A DNA stretch of 64,000 nt from JBDGYW01 sp964580055 (lineage in GTDB: Bacteria > Gemmatimonadota > Gemmatimonadetes > Gemmatimonadales > GWC2-71-9): the NCBI GenBank assembly GCA_964580055.1, contig CAZOJI010000026.1:1-64000 (forward strand). Reading direction: 5' to 3'. Within the stretch, counting starts at the first letter, position 1; the number at the start of each line of letters is the position of its first letter. The translations under genes were made by a program, and so were the position numbers. Positions 34,768-44,074 of the stretch are shown here, in pieces. The notes under the pieces were generated by a model that worked only from the letters and a program-made list of their open reading frames with translations, made no database searches and was not told the origin of the DNA.

Positions 34768-35733
34768 CTATGCCGTTGCCGTTGCCTTTGCCTGCAGCAG
34801 ACTGGCGGATGCGACATCCACTATGTCTGCTGCGGTCGCACCTCGCGATAAATCTGCCATTGGGAGCCTGAGACCCTGAATGATCGGCCCTATGGCACTC
34901 GCGCCGCCGAGCCGCTGTACCAGTTTGTATGCAATGTTCCCGCTGTCAAGATCGGGAAACACCAGGACGTTCGCACTACCGGCGGCAGTAGATCCAGGCG
35001 CCTTACGAGTTCCGATTTCCGGGACCAGCGCCGCGTCTCCCTGCAACTCACCATCACAGGGAATGTCAGGTGACAATTGGCGGAACTTCTCCAGAGCAGC
35101 CCTAACCTTGTCGACCCTAGGGCTCTCTGCACTCCCTTTGGTGCTGAATGAAAGAAACGCCACCACAGGCTCGTCTCCCACAATCAGAGAGCGGTCTCGT
35201 GCCGCCGCCACCGCGATCTCCGCCAACTGTTCAGCGGTCGGGTCCGGCACGATAGCGGAATCGGTGAATGTGAAGACCGAACGTTGGCCGCCAGCAGAGC
35301 CCAACGGATGAGCCGGCGCTATCGGACAGTCCATGTAGAAGGATGAGCTGACGGTCTTGATGCCTTCGGCCGGCCCGATAGCCAAGAGCCCGGCACGGAT
35401 AACCGCGGCTGTCGGAGCGGTTGCGCCCCCGACGGCTGCTTCAGCCTCCCCAAGCGCAACCAGGCCGGCGGCAAACCGAAATGGATCCGCCGCCAACTCC
35501 AGCGCTTGCTCGTCATTCTCGACCTTGTCGGGCCGTCTGGCGCGGAGCAGCATCGCGACCTTGGGGACACGCGGATCGCCCTCCATAGACTGGGAAAGCA
35601 GCATGGGATTGGCGATCCCCTCCTTCTCCAGCGTCGCAGCCGCCTTCTGTACGCGCTCGTCCCAACCTTCGATCAGAACCACAGTTCCGCCGGCCTCGGC
35701 GGCGCGTCTTCTGAGATTCTCCGTAAACGTCAT
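34768..35733 (-). CDS. pta: Phosphate acetyltransferase (Pta/PTB family)
   Basis: A 321-residue single-domain enzyme. It reads VVLIEGWDERVQKAA at the N-terminus and ends in SANVLVFPDLDSGNIAYKLVQRLGGASAIGPIIQGLRLPMADLSRG, the diagnostic segment of Pta. It interconverts acetyl-CoA and acetyl phosphate. Phosphate butyryltransferases share the fold, so a longer acyl substrate is possible, though the GPIIQG end favours Pta. Its start overlaps the coaD stop by four bases, linking two CoA-related genes. Confidence 0.9.
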   Translation of the reverse strand: MTFTENLRRRAAEAGGTVVLIEGWDERVQKAAATLEKEGIANPMLLSQSMEGDPRVPKVAMLLRARRPDKVENDEQALELAADPFRFAAGLVALGEAEAAVGGATAPTAAVIRAGLLAIGPAEGIKTVSSSFYMDCPIAPAHPLGSAGGQRSVFTFTDSAIVPDPTAEQLAEIAVAAARDRSLIVGDEPVVAFLSFSTKGSAESPRVDKVRAALEKFRQLSPDIPCDGELQGDAALVPEIGTRKAPGSTAAGSANVLVFPDLDSGNIAYKLVQRLGGASAIGPIIQGLRLPMADLSRGATAADIVDVASASLLQAKATATA

Positions 35734-36212
35734 CTTGTCATTTTCCTTAGCAGTGCACTTTCAACCTTGGGATGCACGAACTCGCTGACGTCACCGCCAA
35801 GCGCGGCGACTTCGCGAACCAGGTTCGCTCTTAGAAAGGTGAGGTGTACGGCTGGAGTGAGGAAGACCGTCTCCAGATCGACATTCAGGCGCCGGTTCAT
35901 CAACGCCATCTCGAACTCATACTCGAAATCGCTGACGGCACGAAGCCCTCGCACCACCATGTGAGCACCAACGCGACGGGCAAAGTCGGCGAGCAGGCCG
36001 TCGAAGTGACACACGTCCACGTTTTCGACACCGGCGAGCACGGTGCGCAGGAGGTCGAGTCGCTCCTCCAAGGTGAAGAGAGGAGTCTTCGAGGCATTTA
36101 TCGCCACCGCGACGTAGACGCGGTCCGCAAACGCGAAACACCTCTTGACAATGTCCTCGTGGCCGAGTGTAACGGGATCGAAGGATCCCGGGTAAATCGC
36201 GATTCTTGTCAT
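35730..36212 (-). CDS. coaD: Phosphopantetheine adenylyltransferase
   Basis: A 160-residue enzyme making dephospho-CoA. Hallmarks: IAIYPGSFDPVTLGHEDIVKR (T/HxGH motif as TLGH) and VVRGLRAVSDFEYEFEMALMNRRL. The ATG at 36212 gives the standard N-terminus and an ATGA overlap with rsmD; the extra 20 residues in the longer frame lie inside rsmD and are not coding. Confidence 0.96.
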   Translation of the reverse strand: MTRIAIYPGSFDPVTLGHEDIVKRCFAFADRVYVAVAINASKTPLFTLEERLDLLRTVLAGVENVDVCHFDGLLADFARRVGAHMVVRGLRAVSDFEYEFEMALMNRRLNVDLETVFLTPAVHLTFLRANLVREVAALGGDVSEFVHPKVESALLRKMTR

Positions 36213-36724
36213 GGCGAATAGCAGAATGTGAGAGAAACATCTCCGTATCGGCGGGTTTCGTCGCCCGCACAATCGAGGTTAGAACGATGCTCTATGGAGA
36301 GGGTTTTCGCAAACGCGCAGCTGCGAAACCTCTCGACTATCCCGACTGCTTGATCGGACGTAAAGGGTGGATCGGCAAGCGCCACGTCGTAAGCCGCCCT
36401 CTCGATACGCGTTACGAACCTCAAAGCGTCCCCCCTACGAACGATAGTCCGATCCTGCACGCCGAGTGTGGCCACGTTGTTTCGAATAGCATTGAGGCTG
36501 GCTGGCAAAATATCTACGAACTCCACCCGTTCAGCTCCTCTCGAGAGAGCTTCCAACCCCAGGATTCCCGATCCCGCAAAAAGATCCAGAACTCGGGCAC
36601 CGTTGAGGTGTGGGGAAATGATAGCGAAGAGCGCTTCCCGCACTCTTTCCGTGGTCACGCGCACACGCCGATCCGCCGGCCTGGCGAGGCTCAGGCCTTT
36701 GAAGCGGCCTGCGACGATGCGCAT
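36209..36724 (-). CDS. rsmD: 16S rRNA (guanine966-N2)-methyltransferase
   Basis: A 171-residue methyltransferase. It begins MRIVAGRFKGLSLARPADRRVRVTTERVREALF, has the SAM site VLDLFAGSGILGLEALSRGA and the catalytic DPPF motif (ALADPPFTSD). The start ATG shares one base with the recJ stop (TGATG). The rsmD-coaD pair is widely conserved. Confidence 0.95.
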   Translation of the reverse strand: MRIVAGRFKGLSLARPADRRVRVTTERVREALFAIISPHLNGARVLDLFAGSGILGLEALSRGAERVEFVDILPASLNAIRNNVATLGVQDRTIVRRGDALRFVTRIERAAYDVALADPPFTSDQAVGIVERFRSCAFAKTLSIEHRSNLDCAGDETRRYGDVSLTFCYSP

Positions 36725-38430
36725 CAGTCGGCGGCTTTTATCTGCACGACTCGGGCCTGGAGCGTGCTGTTGCCGCGCCACCGGTTGCGCTCGAGGCGCA
36801 GAGCGATATCGACGGGATTTCGGCACCATCCACCCGGCAAGCGATCGGACCAACCGAACCCGATAGCCGGAATACTGCCGCTCTGATCCGCCAGAGTGAA
36901 CTTCAAGTGATTCGTCCCAACGGTAGCCACATTCTTCGCCGCCGCCCTGCGAACACCAAACACTGGAGCCGGATTGCCCGCACCACAGGGCTCCAGATGG
37001 ACGATAAGCCGCTCCAAGTCATTATCCAGTTCCTGCACCGTCGCCACCACGTCCACCCGCTGCGTCGGGACGAGATCGTCTTCGGTCAGACGCGAGCGAG
37101 CCGCCTCATCAAACGCTTCGCAGAACTGCTCGAGCCTGTCCCGCCGCACGGTCAATCCGGCCGCGTACTGGTGACCGCCCCATCGCACTAGATGCTCGGA
37201 GCAATCCGACAATGCCTCGTGCAGGTCGAATCCCGGGATGCTCCGACCGGAACCGCGCCCTTCGTCGCCGTCCAGCGCGATCAAGAACGTGGGTCGTGTG
37301 TATGCCTCGGAGACGCGAGACGCCACGATTCCGATAACGCCAGAGTGCCAACCGTCCCTGGCCAGAACGAGTCCGCGCGTTCGATCCAGGTCCACGTTCC
37401 GCTCTACCACCTCGATCGCCTGCTCGTAGATCGCTCTGTCGAGTTCTTGGCGGCGGCTGTTGACTTCCTCCAAGGAACGTGCGTACCGGAGCGCCTCTTC
37501 TTCGTCGTCGCTGAGCAACAGCCCGAGTCCGTCTCCGGCATCTCCGAGACGTCCGGCGGCATTCAGTCGCGGCGCCAAAGCATAGCTGACATGGCCGGCT
37601 CGAACCGTTCGCCCCGAAAGCCTCGTCACCTCGAGCAAGGCTCGAATCCCGGGCCAACGCGACCGTGCGAGCATCTTGAGTCCGGTCCGCGCGAGGATCC
37701 GATTCTCGCCTGTGAGGGGAACGATATCCGCAACCGTGGCCAGAGCCACGAGGTCGAGAAAGCGCAGAGCAGTCGCGTCTTCCAATCCGAGTTCGGGACA
37801 CAGCGCTTGCGCGACCTTGAAGGCCACTCCCGCGCCGCAGAGTTCTTTGCACCGAGAGTCGCAGTCCAAGCGCTGCGGGTCTACCACAGCATCTGCCGGC
37901 GGCAGATCTCTAGGCAAATGATGATCAGTGATAACCACACCGACTCCAGCCGCCTTGGCATCGGCAACCGTGTCCATGGCGGTTATCCCGCAGTCGCACG
38001 TGATCACCAGTGAGGCATTGTGCTCCAGCGCCACTTCCAGCCCTGCCGTACCGAAGTCGTACCCGTCACGCATACGGTGGGGAACGAACGGTACGACGTT
38101 TCCCCCCGCCAAACGAATCAGGCGCGTAAGCAAAACGGCGGCACACTGCCCGTCCACATCGTAGTCTCCGTGCACCACGATGGTTTCGCCGGCACGCACG
38201 GCCCTCGCGATCGCTTCTACCGCCTTGTCCATGTCTTTCAACGAGAACGGGTCAGACAGGTCCTCCAAAGAGGGCCTCAGGAACCGTTTGGCGTCCTCCG
38301 GCGATGCAAAGCCTCGCTGAACCAGGATCCGCGCAAGTGTCGCCGGAACATTGAGGTCCGCCGCAAGCACACGCACCGCCTCCGGTTCCGCCTCGGGCAC
38401 CAACCTCCAGCGAGCACTCGCGAGTGTCAT
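36724..38430 (-). CDS. recJ: Single-stranded-DNA-specific exonuclease RecJ
   Basis: A 568-residue DHH/DHHA1 nuclease: VVHGDYDVDGQCAAVLL (motif I), VITCDCGITA, VVITDHHLP (DHH), YALAPRLNAAGRLGDAG, and the C-terminal WGGHQYAAGLTV of DHHA1 followed by an OB fold. It degrades 5' single strands in recombination and mismatch repair. The ATG at 38430 overlaps the upstream gene by four bases; the longer frame to 38544 is inside that gene. Confidence 0.95.
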   Translation of the reverse strand: MTLASARWRLVPEAEPEAVRVLAADLNVPATLARILVQRGFASPEDAKRFLRPSLEDLSDPFSLKDMDKAVEAIARAVRAGETIVVHGDYDVDGQCAAVLLTRLIRLAGGNVVPFVPHRMRDGYDFGTAGLEVALEHNASLVITCDCGITAMDTVADAKAAGVGVVITDHHLPRDLPPADAVVDPQRLDCDSRCKELCGAGVAFKVAQALCPELGLEDATALRFLDLVALATVADIVPLTGENRILARTGLKMLARSRWPGIRALLEVTRLSGRTVRAGHVSYALAPRLNAAGRLGDAGDGLGLLLSDDEEEALRYARSLEEVNSRRQELDRAIYEQAIEVVERNVDLDRTRGLVLARDGWHSGVIGIVASRVSEAYTRPTFLIALDGDEGRGSGRSIPGFDLHEALSDCSEHLVRWGGHQYAAGLTVRRDRLEQFCEAFDEAARSRLTEDDLVPTQRVDVVATVQELDNDLERLIVHLEPCGAGNPAPVFGVRRAAAKNVATVGTNHLKFTLADQSGSIPAIGFGWSDRLPGGWCRNPVDIALRLERNRWRGNSTLQARVVQIKAAD

Positions 38431-39137
38431 TCGTCCGGATCTTTGTACACGAGCACACCGCAGGCCTCGCAAGGCTCCACGACCTCTCCACTGACGATTT
38501 GTTGACGCCTGTGGAGGGGCACCGCCGTATGACAATGACTGCACGCACCACTCACGAGCGGGTAGAGCACATTGGGTGCACGACCACTGTTTATGCGGTC
38601 GTAGTAATGCAAGACCCTTGCGTTCAAGCCCTTCGTGGCCTCTTCCCGCTCCTCCCGCGCGGCATCGAGGTTTTCTCGAAACGCCTCGGCCTTGGATGCA
38701 ATCTCGTCGCGTTGCGGCCTTTGCGCCTCTTCCAATTCCTTGACGCGAGCCTCGGCCTCGGCCACGATTTCCTCGGCTTTCTGTAACTCGTCAGCGGAAC
38801 GTATCCACTCGGCTTCTTCCCTTGCGAGGACTCCACGCGCCATATCCAGCTCGGCCATGATCGCCGAAGCTTCCTTGGCACCGCGCACCCATTCCAGGCG
38901 TTGCCGCCGTCGCTCCTGCATCAGCCGATAGCTCTCAATGCGTGCTTCTAGATCAGCGCGACGCTTGTCAGCTTCTTCGGCGGCCTTGCGCGCCTCTTCG
39001 AGCTGTCCTCGAACCTCCACGAGATCGGCGTCGAGAGCTTCAATCTCCGGTTCGAGGGCAAGAAGCTTCTTCTCGACGGCTGTGATCGCGCTGTCCTTCT
39101 CTTGTAACTCCAACAAAGCTTGCAGGTCAACCCGCAC
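38427..39137 (-). CDS. Zinc-ribbon coiled-coil protein (CT398-like, C4-type zf-RING_7)
   Basis: A 236-residue protein: an N-terminal long coiled coil (residues 1-175) with regular heptads, then a C-terminal zinc ribbon with CSHCHTAV and CEACGVLV (two CxxC pairs). Family members are found in most bacteria, often near dnaG/rpoD or recJ; roles in flagella or secretion have been suggested for some, but the function here is unknown. The start is taken as GTG at 39137 because a near-perfect AGGAGGTGA lies five bases upstream; an ATG 24 bases earlier has no such site. Confidence 0.85.
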   Translation of the reverse strand: MRVDLQALLELQEKDSAITAVEKKLLALEPEIEALDADLVEVRGQLEEARKAAEEADKRRADLEARIESYRLMQERRRQRLEWVRGAKEASAIMAELDMARGVLAREEAEWIRSADELQKAEEIVAEAEARVKELEEAQRPQRDEIASKAEAFRENLDAAREEREEATKGLNARVLHYYDRINSGRAPNVLYPLVSGACSHCHTAVPLHRRQQIVSGEVVEPCEACGVLVYKDPDE

Positions 39138-39141
39138 CGAA

Positions 39142-40911
39142 TCACCTCCTCGAGGAATCAAGTCTCCATTTGTTCATCTTTAGTTGCCTCAATTCACTGC
39201 CCAGTTCAGTCTTTCGCTTCAGCAACTCACCCTTCTCCTCCTCAGGGACGAAGCGAATCCGATCGTCAATCTCTCTCTTCTCACGCTCCAGCGGCCTGCT
39301 CAGGATATGCTTGAGCGCGCCTTCAACCATCGCGTCGACTTGTTGCTCACCGAGTCCTTGATCAATCAACTCCGAAAGGGTGGTACGCTCAGGCTCATCG
39401 ACCTGGAGGAGGAAGTCGCCCGGCACCATTGTTTCGTCCGCCAGCGACAGGAACCGCACCAACTCTCCCTCGGGGCCTTGCAGGTCCGCAGAGTCCGGCA
39501 ACAGCTCTTTGACTCTCGCCCTGAACTCGGGCGCGTGCAGCATCACCCGAACCAGCAGGCGCTCGGGGCCCACCGATGCTCTGGGGGCATTAGCACCGAC
39601 TCGTTCTTCTCGCCGGGCATGGTGAAAACTCGAGTACGACCGCCCTTCGACCTCACGCCTCACGGAATCGGCCGACACGCCGAGCGATTCTGCGGTTCGA
39701 CTCACGTAGAGGTCGCGTGTTACCGGATCAACAGCCGCGCATATTGTCGGGACTAGTCTGTCGAGGGCTCGGCGGCGACCCGCCAACGTGCCGAACCAAC
39801 CCTTGCGCTCCAACAGTTGCAGTTTCCGCTCCAACACGTCGATGCCGTCGTCGAGCAACTCATTCACCGCGCTCGCACCTCCCGAGGCCGCCACGGTATC
39901 GGGGTCTTCTCCCGGGGGGAGGGTCGCAATCGAGACTCTCATTCCCGTGCGCAGCAATTCATCCGCAGATCTGAAGCTCGCCCTCATGCCGGCCGTATCG
40001 CTATCGTAGAGCAGCACGACGTCCTTACAATAGCGTTTCACTAGCCGCGCCTGTTCATCGGTAAGGGCCGTTCCCAAAGGCGCAACCACGTTTTCGATCC
40101 CGACGTCCACCAAACGAATCACGTCGAAGTAACCCTCCACGAAAACCACGCTCGCCGCTTTACGGATTGCGTGTCGCGCCGAGTCCAGATTGTACAGGAG
40201 TTGCCGCTTGTGAAATATCTGCGACTCCGGGGAGTTCAGATATTTGGGTTCACCGTCACCCAGCACACGTCCACCGAACCCAACGGCGCGCCCCCGGGTG
40301 TCACGTATCGGGAAGACCAAGCGGTTCCAGAAACGTGGACGAACGGTTTCGTCCTCCCGAGCCGTCAAGAGCCCCGCTTCCTCGAGAACACGCCGCTCGA
40401 TTCCAAGGGCCTCCATGGCTTCCAGAAACTCCATTCCCCTCGGTGCGTAGCCCAGTCCCAGCGGTCCGAACTTCTCCTGATCGATCCCTCTGCTCGCGAG
40501 ATACTTGCGGGCCGGCTCGGCGTCGGCGGCTTCACAGAGCCGCCTGACATACCATTCGGCAGCAATCGCGACTGCCGAGAACAGGGGCTCGCGTGGATCG
40601 GGACCGCCCGTTGGCCTGTCCGGGATCGCGATCCCCACCCGGCGCGCGACCTCACGAACCGCGTTGGGATACTCCATGCCGAGATGTTTCATCAGGAAGC
40701 TGAAGACGTCTCCACCTTCGTGACAAACGAAGCAGTAGAACATCTGCTTCTTGGGAATGACCGCCATGTTGCGGTGTTTACCAGAGTGAAACGGGCAGGG
40801 TCCGCGGTAATCTGAGCCCGTGCGCTTCAATTCGACGGACTCGCCAATGATTTCCACGATGTCGGCCGCGTCCCGGACCTGTTCGATGATTTCCTCTGGG
40901 ATCCCGCTCAC
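39142..40911 (-). CDS. dnaG: DNA primase
   Basis: A 589-residue primase. Order: a CHC2 zinc finger (CPFH at about 39, then CFVC), a catalytic core with GFGGRVLGDGEPKYLNSPE and the TOPRIM segment ASVVFVEGYFDVIRL, DSDTAGMRA, and a C-terminal helicase-binding region. It makes RNA primers for replication. It overlaps mutS2 by four bases and ends four bases before the zinc-ribbon gene. No rpoD follows, unlike the usual rpsU-dnaG-rpoD macro-operon. Confidence 0.96.
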   Translation of the reverse strand: MSGIPEEIIEQVRDAADIVEIIGESVELKRTGSDYRGPCPFHSGKHRNMAVIPKKQMFYCFVCHEGGDVFSFLMKHLGMEYPNAVREVARRVGIAIPDRPTGGPDPREPLFSAVAIAAEWYVRRLCEAADAEPARKYLASRGIDQEKFGPLGLGYAPRGMEFLEAMEALGIERRVLEEAGLLTAREDETVRPRFWNRLVFPIRDTRGRAVGFGGRVLGDGEPKYLNSPESQIFHKRQLLYNLDSARHAIRKAASVVFVEGYFDVIRLVDVGIENVVAPLGTALTDEQARLVKRYCKDVVLLYDSDTAGMRASFRSADELLRTGMRVSIATLPPGEDPDTVAASGGASAVNELLDDGIDVLERKLQLLERKGWFGTLAGRRRALDRLVPTICAAVDPVTRDLYVSRTAESLGVSADSVRREVEGRSYSSFHHARREERVGANAPRASVGPERLLVRVMLHAPEFRARVKELLPDSADLQGPEGELVRFLSLADETMVPGDFLLQVDEPERTTLSELIDQGLGEQQVDAMVEGALKHILSRPLEREKREIDDRIRFVPEEEKGELLKRKTELGSELRQLKMNKWRLDSSRR

Positions 40912-43319
40912 TTGCCGAACTCGGCAATGGTGACGCCACTTCCGCCTTGGGCGGGGGGCGCCAGCTTGAAACTCTTGACTCGACGATCGAGCTTTAGAAC
41001 CTCGGCCACTCGGGCTCGCAGCGCTCCCGTCCCCTTACCATGGATTATGCGCAGCCAGGGAAGATCTCCGGCATCCGCACCATCCAGCGCCAGGACGAGT
41101 TCCGCCTCCGCCTCGTCACCGGTCTTGCCGCGGAGATCAATGTCGGCGGAGGCGCTCTCGGTCGCGAGGTCGAATGAGTCGACGCTGGGGCGCGAAGAGC
41201 TGGGAGCAGAGCCGGAAGTCGTCCGGTCACCTTCCCGATCGTGGCCGGTGCGCGTGGCGTGCAAACTCAATCCGTCCGGCCCCACTTCCCGTTCCCCGCT
41301 CCCCCTCACGCGCCAACCCAATTCCTTCGCACGCTCTTCCAGCATCTTGAGCGCATCACCCTCCTCGGCGACACCGTCTTCTACGAGCTTGCGCGCCTGC
41401 TTCGCGGTAGCCTCGGTCACGGTTTTTTGAGCAATGCCGAGCGCGTCCTCGACGCGCTGCCGCGCGTCCAACAAATACAGGCGTGCCTTCCGCCGGCCAT
41501 CACGCTCCAACTCGATCTCGCGATCGGCGATTTCTTTCTCTCGCCGATCCAAAGAGGCAGACATTCGGTTCGCGCTCTGCCGTTCGCTTTCCAGGCGAGC
41601 GGCCTCTTCCGTCGCTGCCGTTTCCCGTTTCGCGAGATGCTCCTCACGGGCTTCCAAATCGGCTAGAATGGAGTCGATCGATCGAGCCGCCTCGGGAAGC
41701 AGGACATTGGCGGCGGCCAGAACATCCTCCGGTAGCCCCAACCTGTGCGCGATCGCCAGTCCGTAGGATCTGCCCGGCACGTCCTTGATGAAGCGATAGG
41801 TTGGAGCCAACGTGTCAACGTCGAAATGGAAAGAGGCGTTTGCCATCCCAGGAGTACGGGCGGCGAACTCCTTGAGACCGCCCAAGTGGGTGGTGGCAAT
41901 GGTGACGCAGCGCCGATCGTTGAGCGACGCCAACACCGCGCCGGCAAGGGCCTCTCCTTCAGAAGGATCAGTGCCACTTCCCATCTCATCGAGCAAAACG
42001 AGCGATCTGTCATCCGCGAGAGCGAGTATGTCCTTCAGTGTCGCCAGGTGCGCGCTGAAGGTAGACAGATTTGCGGCTATGGACTGGTGGTCTCCGATGT
42101 CCACGAAAATGTGATCGAAGACCGGTAGGCTCGTCCCCTTACCCACCGGGGGGACGACTCCCGACTGCGTGAGGGCCGCTACCAGCCCCACGGCCTTGAG
42201 CAAAACAGTCTTGCCCCCGGCATTGGGCCCGCTGACCAACACCGTGAACTCTTCATCCGCAAATCCCAACGAAAAAGGCACCGGATCACCCGTCTCGGAA
42301 AACAGCAGCGGGTGTCTCCCGGAAACGATACCGATTGGAGAACCGTCCGATCCCACCGCGGGCACATGTCCGGCAACCGACTGGGCGTACCTGACTCGAG
42401 CATACAGATCGTCGACCGCAACACACATCTCCATGCCCGCCTGCAACAACCCCGCGTGCGGCCGCAGCTTTTCAGTGAGGTCGCGCAGCACCGCGAGCAC
42501 GGCCCTGCTCTCTTCGGCCTCCCAGCCGTTGAGTTCGTTTCCGAGTTCAACCGCTTGCGCGGGCTCGACGAAAAGGGTAGCGCCCGATCCCGACTCTCCA
42601 TGGACGATACCGTTGACATCCGAGCGGGCATCCCGTCTCAGCGGTATCACGTAGCGTCCTCCGCGCACCGTTACCTCGCCCTGAGCGTCAGAACCGACGC
42701 TCTTGAGCGTCTTCTCCAACAGTTCCCTCAACCGCGAGCGCGTGTCGCGCAGCCGCCGCCGCGCCGTTGCCAGTTGCGAGGATGCCTCGTCTCGCACGTT
42801 ACCGTCGGGCTCGAGAGCGCGGTCAATGCTCTGCGCCAAGTACTCGGGAGGAATCTCGGTAGCAAGGGAAGCGACGAGTGGTGCATCGACCTCGATGCGC
42901 TGCAGACTCTGGCGGACCGAATGCATGGCCGATAGCGCGGCACCTGCCAGATTCAGCTCGGGCGGCTCGAGCACGCTACCCGGAACGGCCAGAGCCTCGA
43001 TGGCCGCAGAAATGTCGTCAATCGGTTCCGGCCGGATCTCCTCACCTTCGCCAAGGACCCGGTCCAGCTCGGCGATCGCGGCGAGTTCATTGCGAATCCA
43101 GTCTTCGCCGCTGGACGGTAACCGCCCCCTCACGGAATCGCCGCCCAGCCGCGAGACAGCGTGCTGCGCCACGGCGTCCAGCGCCGCCGCGAACTCCAGT
43201 TGCAGCAATGCCTCGGGCGACGCGACAGCCGAAAGAGAGGAAGGGGCGCTTGCGACTTCTGTCGCCCGCACCCCTTCCAGGGAATCGACCGTTGATAGTG
43301 GCCCGCTCTTCATTGCCAA
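40908..43319 (-). CDS. mutS2: MutS2 endonuclease/ribosome-rescue-type ATPase
   Basis: An 803-residue MutS2. It has the ATPase core VLVSGPNAGGKTVLLKAVGL, LLDEMGSGTDPSEGEALA and ATTHLGGLKEFA, a coiled coil, a KOW-like part, and a C-terminal Smr domain (DLRGKTGDEAEAEL ... LRIIHGKGTGALRARV), a nuclease module. It lacks the MutS mismatch-recognition domain. MutS2 suppresses recombination or rescues collided ribosomes in Firmicutes. It is first in the mutS2-dnaG-zinc ribbon-recJ-rsmD-coaD-pta-STAS-RsbW-RsbU-rsmA run. Confidence 0.95.
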   Translation of the reverse strand: MAMKSGPLSTVDSLEGVRATEVASAPSSLSAVASPEALLQLEFAAALDAVAQHAVSRLGGDSVRGRLPSSGEDWIRNELAAIAELDRVLGEGEEIRPEPIDDISAAIEALAVPGSVLEPPELNLAGAALSAMHSVRQSLQRIEVDAPLVASLATEIPPEYLAQSIDRALEPDGNVRDEASSQLATARRRLRDTRSRLRELLEKTLKSVGSDAQGEVTVRGGRYVIPLRRDARSDVNGIVHGESGSGATLFVEPAQAVELGNELNGWEAEESRAVLAVLRDLTEKLRPHAGLLQAGMEMCVAVDDLYARVRYAQSVAGHVPAVGSDGSPIGIVSGRHPLLFSETGDPVPFSLGFADEEFTVLVSGPNAGGKTVLLKAVGLVAALTQSGVVPPVGKGTSLPVFDHIFVDIGDHQSIAANLSTFSAHLATLKDILALADDRSLVLLDEMGSGTDPSEGEALAGAVLASLNDRRCVTIATTHLGGLKEFAARTPGMANASFHFDVDTLAPTYRFIKDVPGRSYGLAIAHRLGLPEDVLAAANVLLPEAARSIDSILADLEAREEHLAKRETAATEEAARLESERQSANRMSASLDRREKEIADREIELERDGRRKARLYLLDARQRVEDALGIAQKTVTEATAKQARKLVEDGVAEEGDALKMLEERAKELGWRVRGSGEREVGPDGLSLHATRTGHDREGDRTTSGSAPSSSRPSVDSFDLATESASADIDLRGKTGDEAEAELVLALDGADAGDLPWLRIIHGKGTGALRARVAEVLKLDRRVKSFKLAPPAQGGSGVTIAEFGK

Positions 43320-43463
43320 CGAGCAAATGCCACGCGAGTCAGACTACACCGGTAAAACCGGTGCAGACAATTCGACTGTGTCGTGTTTGATGGAAAACCT
43401 ACGAAACAAGCAGCGGGACAAGGCGAAGAAATACGCTTCATTACTCCCGGAGTACACCTCCTG

Positions 43464-43649
43464 TCACCGCGGAGGCCGGCGTCTCTTGCGTCGGGCGGCA
43501 TTCAACTTGCGCTTGCGCCGCTCACTCGGCTTCTCGTAGTGACGGTGTTTGCGGAGATCCGAGAGAATGCCCGCTTTCTCACACTTCTTCTTGAAGCGCC
43601 TCAAAGCGCGCTCAAAACTCTCGTCCGCAAAAATGACAACTTCCGCCAT
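43464..43649 (-). CDS. rpsU: 30S ribosomal protein S21
   Basis: A 61-residue very basic protein: MAEVVIFADESFERALRRFKKKCEKAG, then HRHYEKPSERRKRKLNAARRK. The ATG at 43649 is chosen to match the family N-terminus. The 84-base gap to the HIT gene contains TTGACT and AT-rich DNA that could be its own promoter. Confidence 0.94.
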   Translation of the reverse strand: MAEVVIFADESFERALRRFKKKCEKAGILSDLRKHRHYEKPSERRKRKLNAARRKRRRPPR

Positions 43650-43733
43650 TAGGCGTGCACCCCCAAACAATGTGTAATCTGGTTTATCTATAGACTAGTC
43701 AAGATATTGACCAACCGCTTGGATCTCAAGGAC

Positions 43734-44072
43734 TCATCCCGGTGGCCAACCCATGATCCTTCCGCCCAGCACGTGAGCATGAAGGTGGAACACCGTCTGA
43801 CCGGCATCGGCATTGGTGTTGACGACGATCCGATAACCGTTCTCGGCGAGGTCTTCCCGCTTCGCGATTCCCCTCGCGAAGAGCAATAAACCACCAATGA
43901 GATTCGGGTCGTCCGCTTCGTTCAGGGATGCTATGTGCGCTCGAGGTATGGCCAGTATGTGAGTAGGCGCCTGGGGGGCGATGTCCCGGAACGCGACGAA
44001 ACGATCGTCCGAGGAGACAATGTCGGCGGCCATGTTCCCTGCCGCGATTTTGCAGAACATGCATTCTGTCAT
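43734..44072 (-). CDS. HIT-family (histidine triad) nucleotide-binding protein
   Basis: A 112-residue protein with the HINT layout: CMFCKIAAGNMAADIVSSDDRFVAFRDIAPQAPTHILAIPRAHI and the triad FHLHAHVLGGR (H-x-H-x-H). It probably hydrolyses adenosine phosphoramidates. It lies two bases after dnaJ. Confidence 0.94.
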   Translation of the reverse strand: MTECMFCKIAAGNMAADIVSSDDRFVAFRDIAPQAPTHILAIPRAHIASLNEADDPNLIGGLLLFARGIAKREDLAENGYRIVVNTNADAGQTVFHLHAHVLGGRIMGWPPG

Positions 44073-44074
44073 CG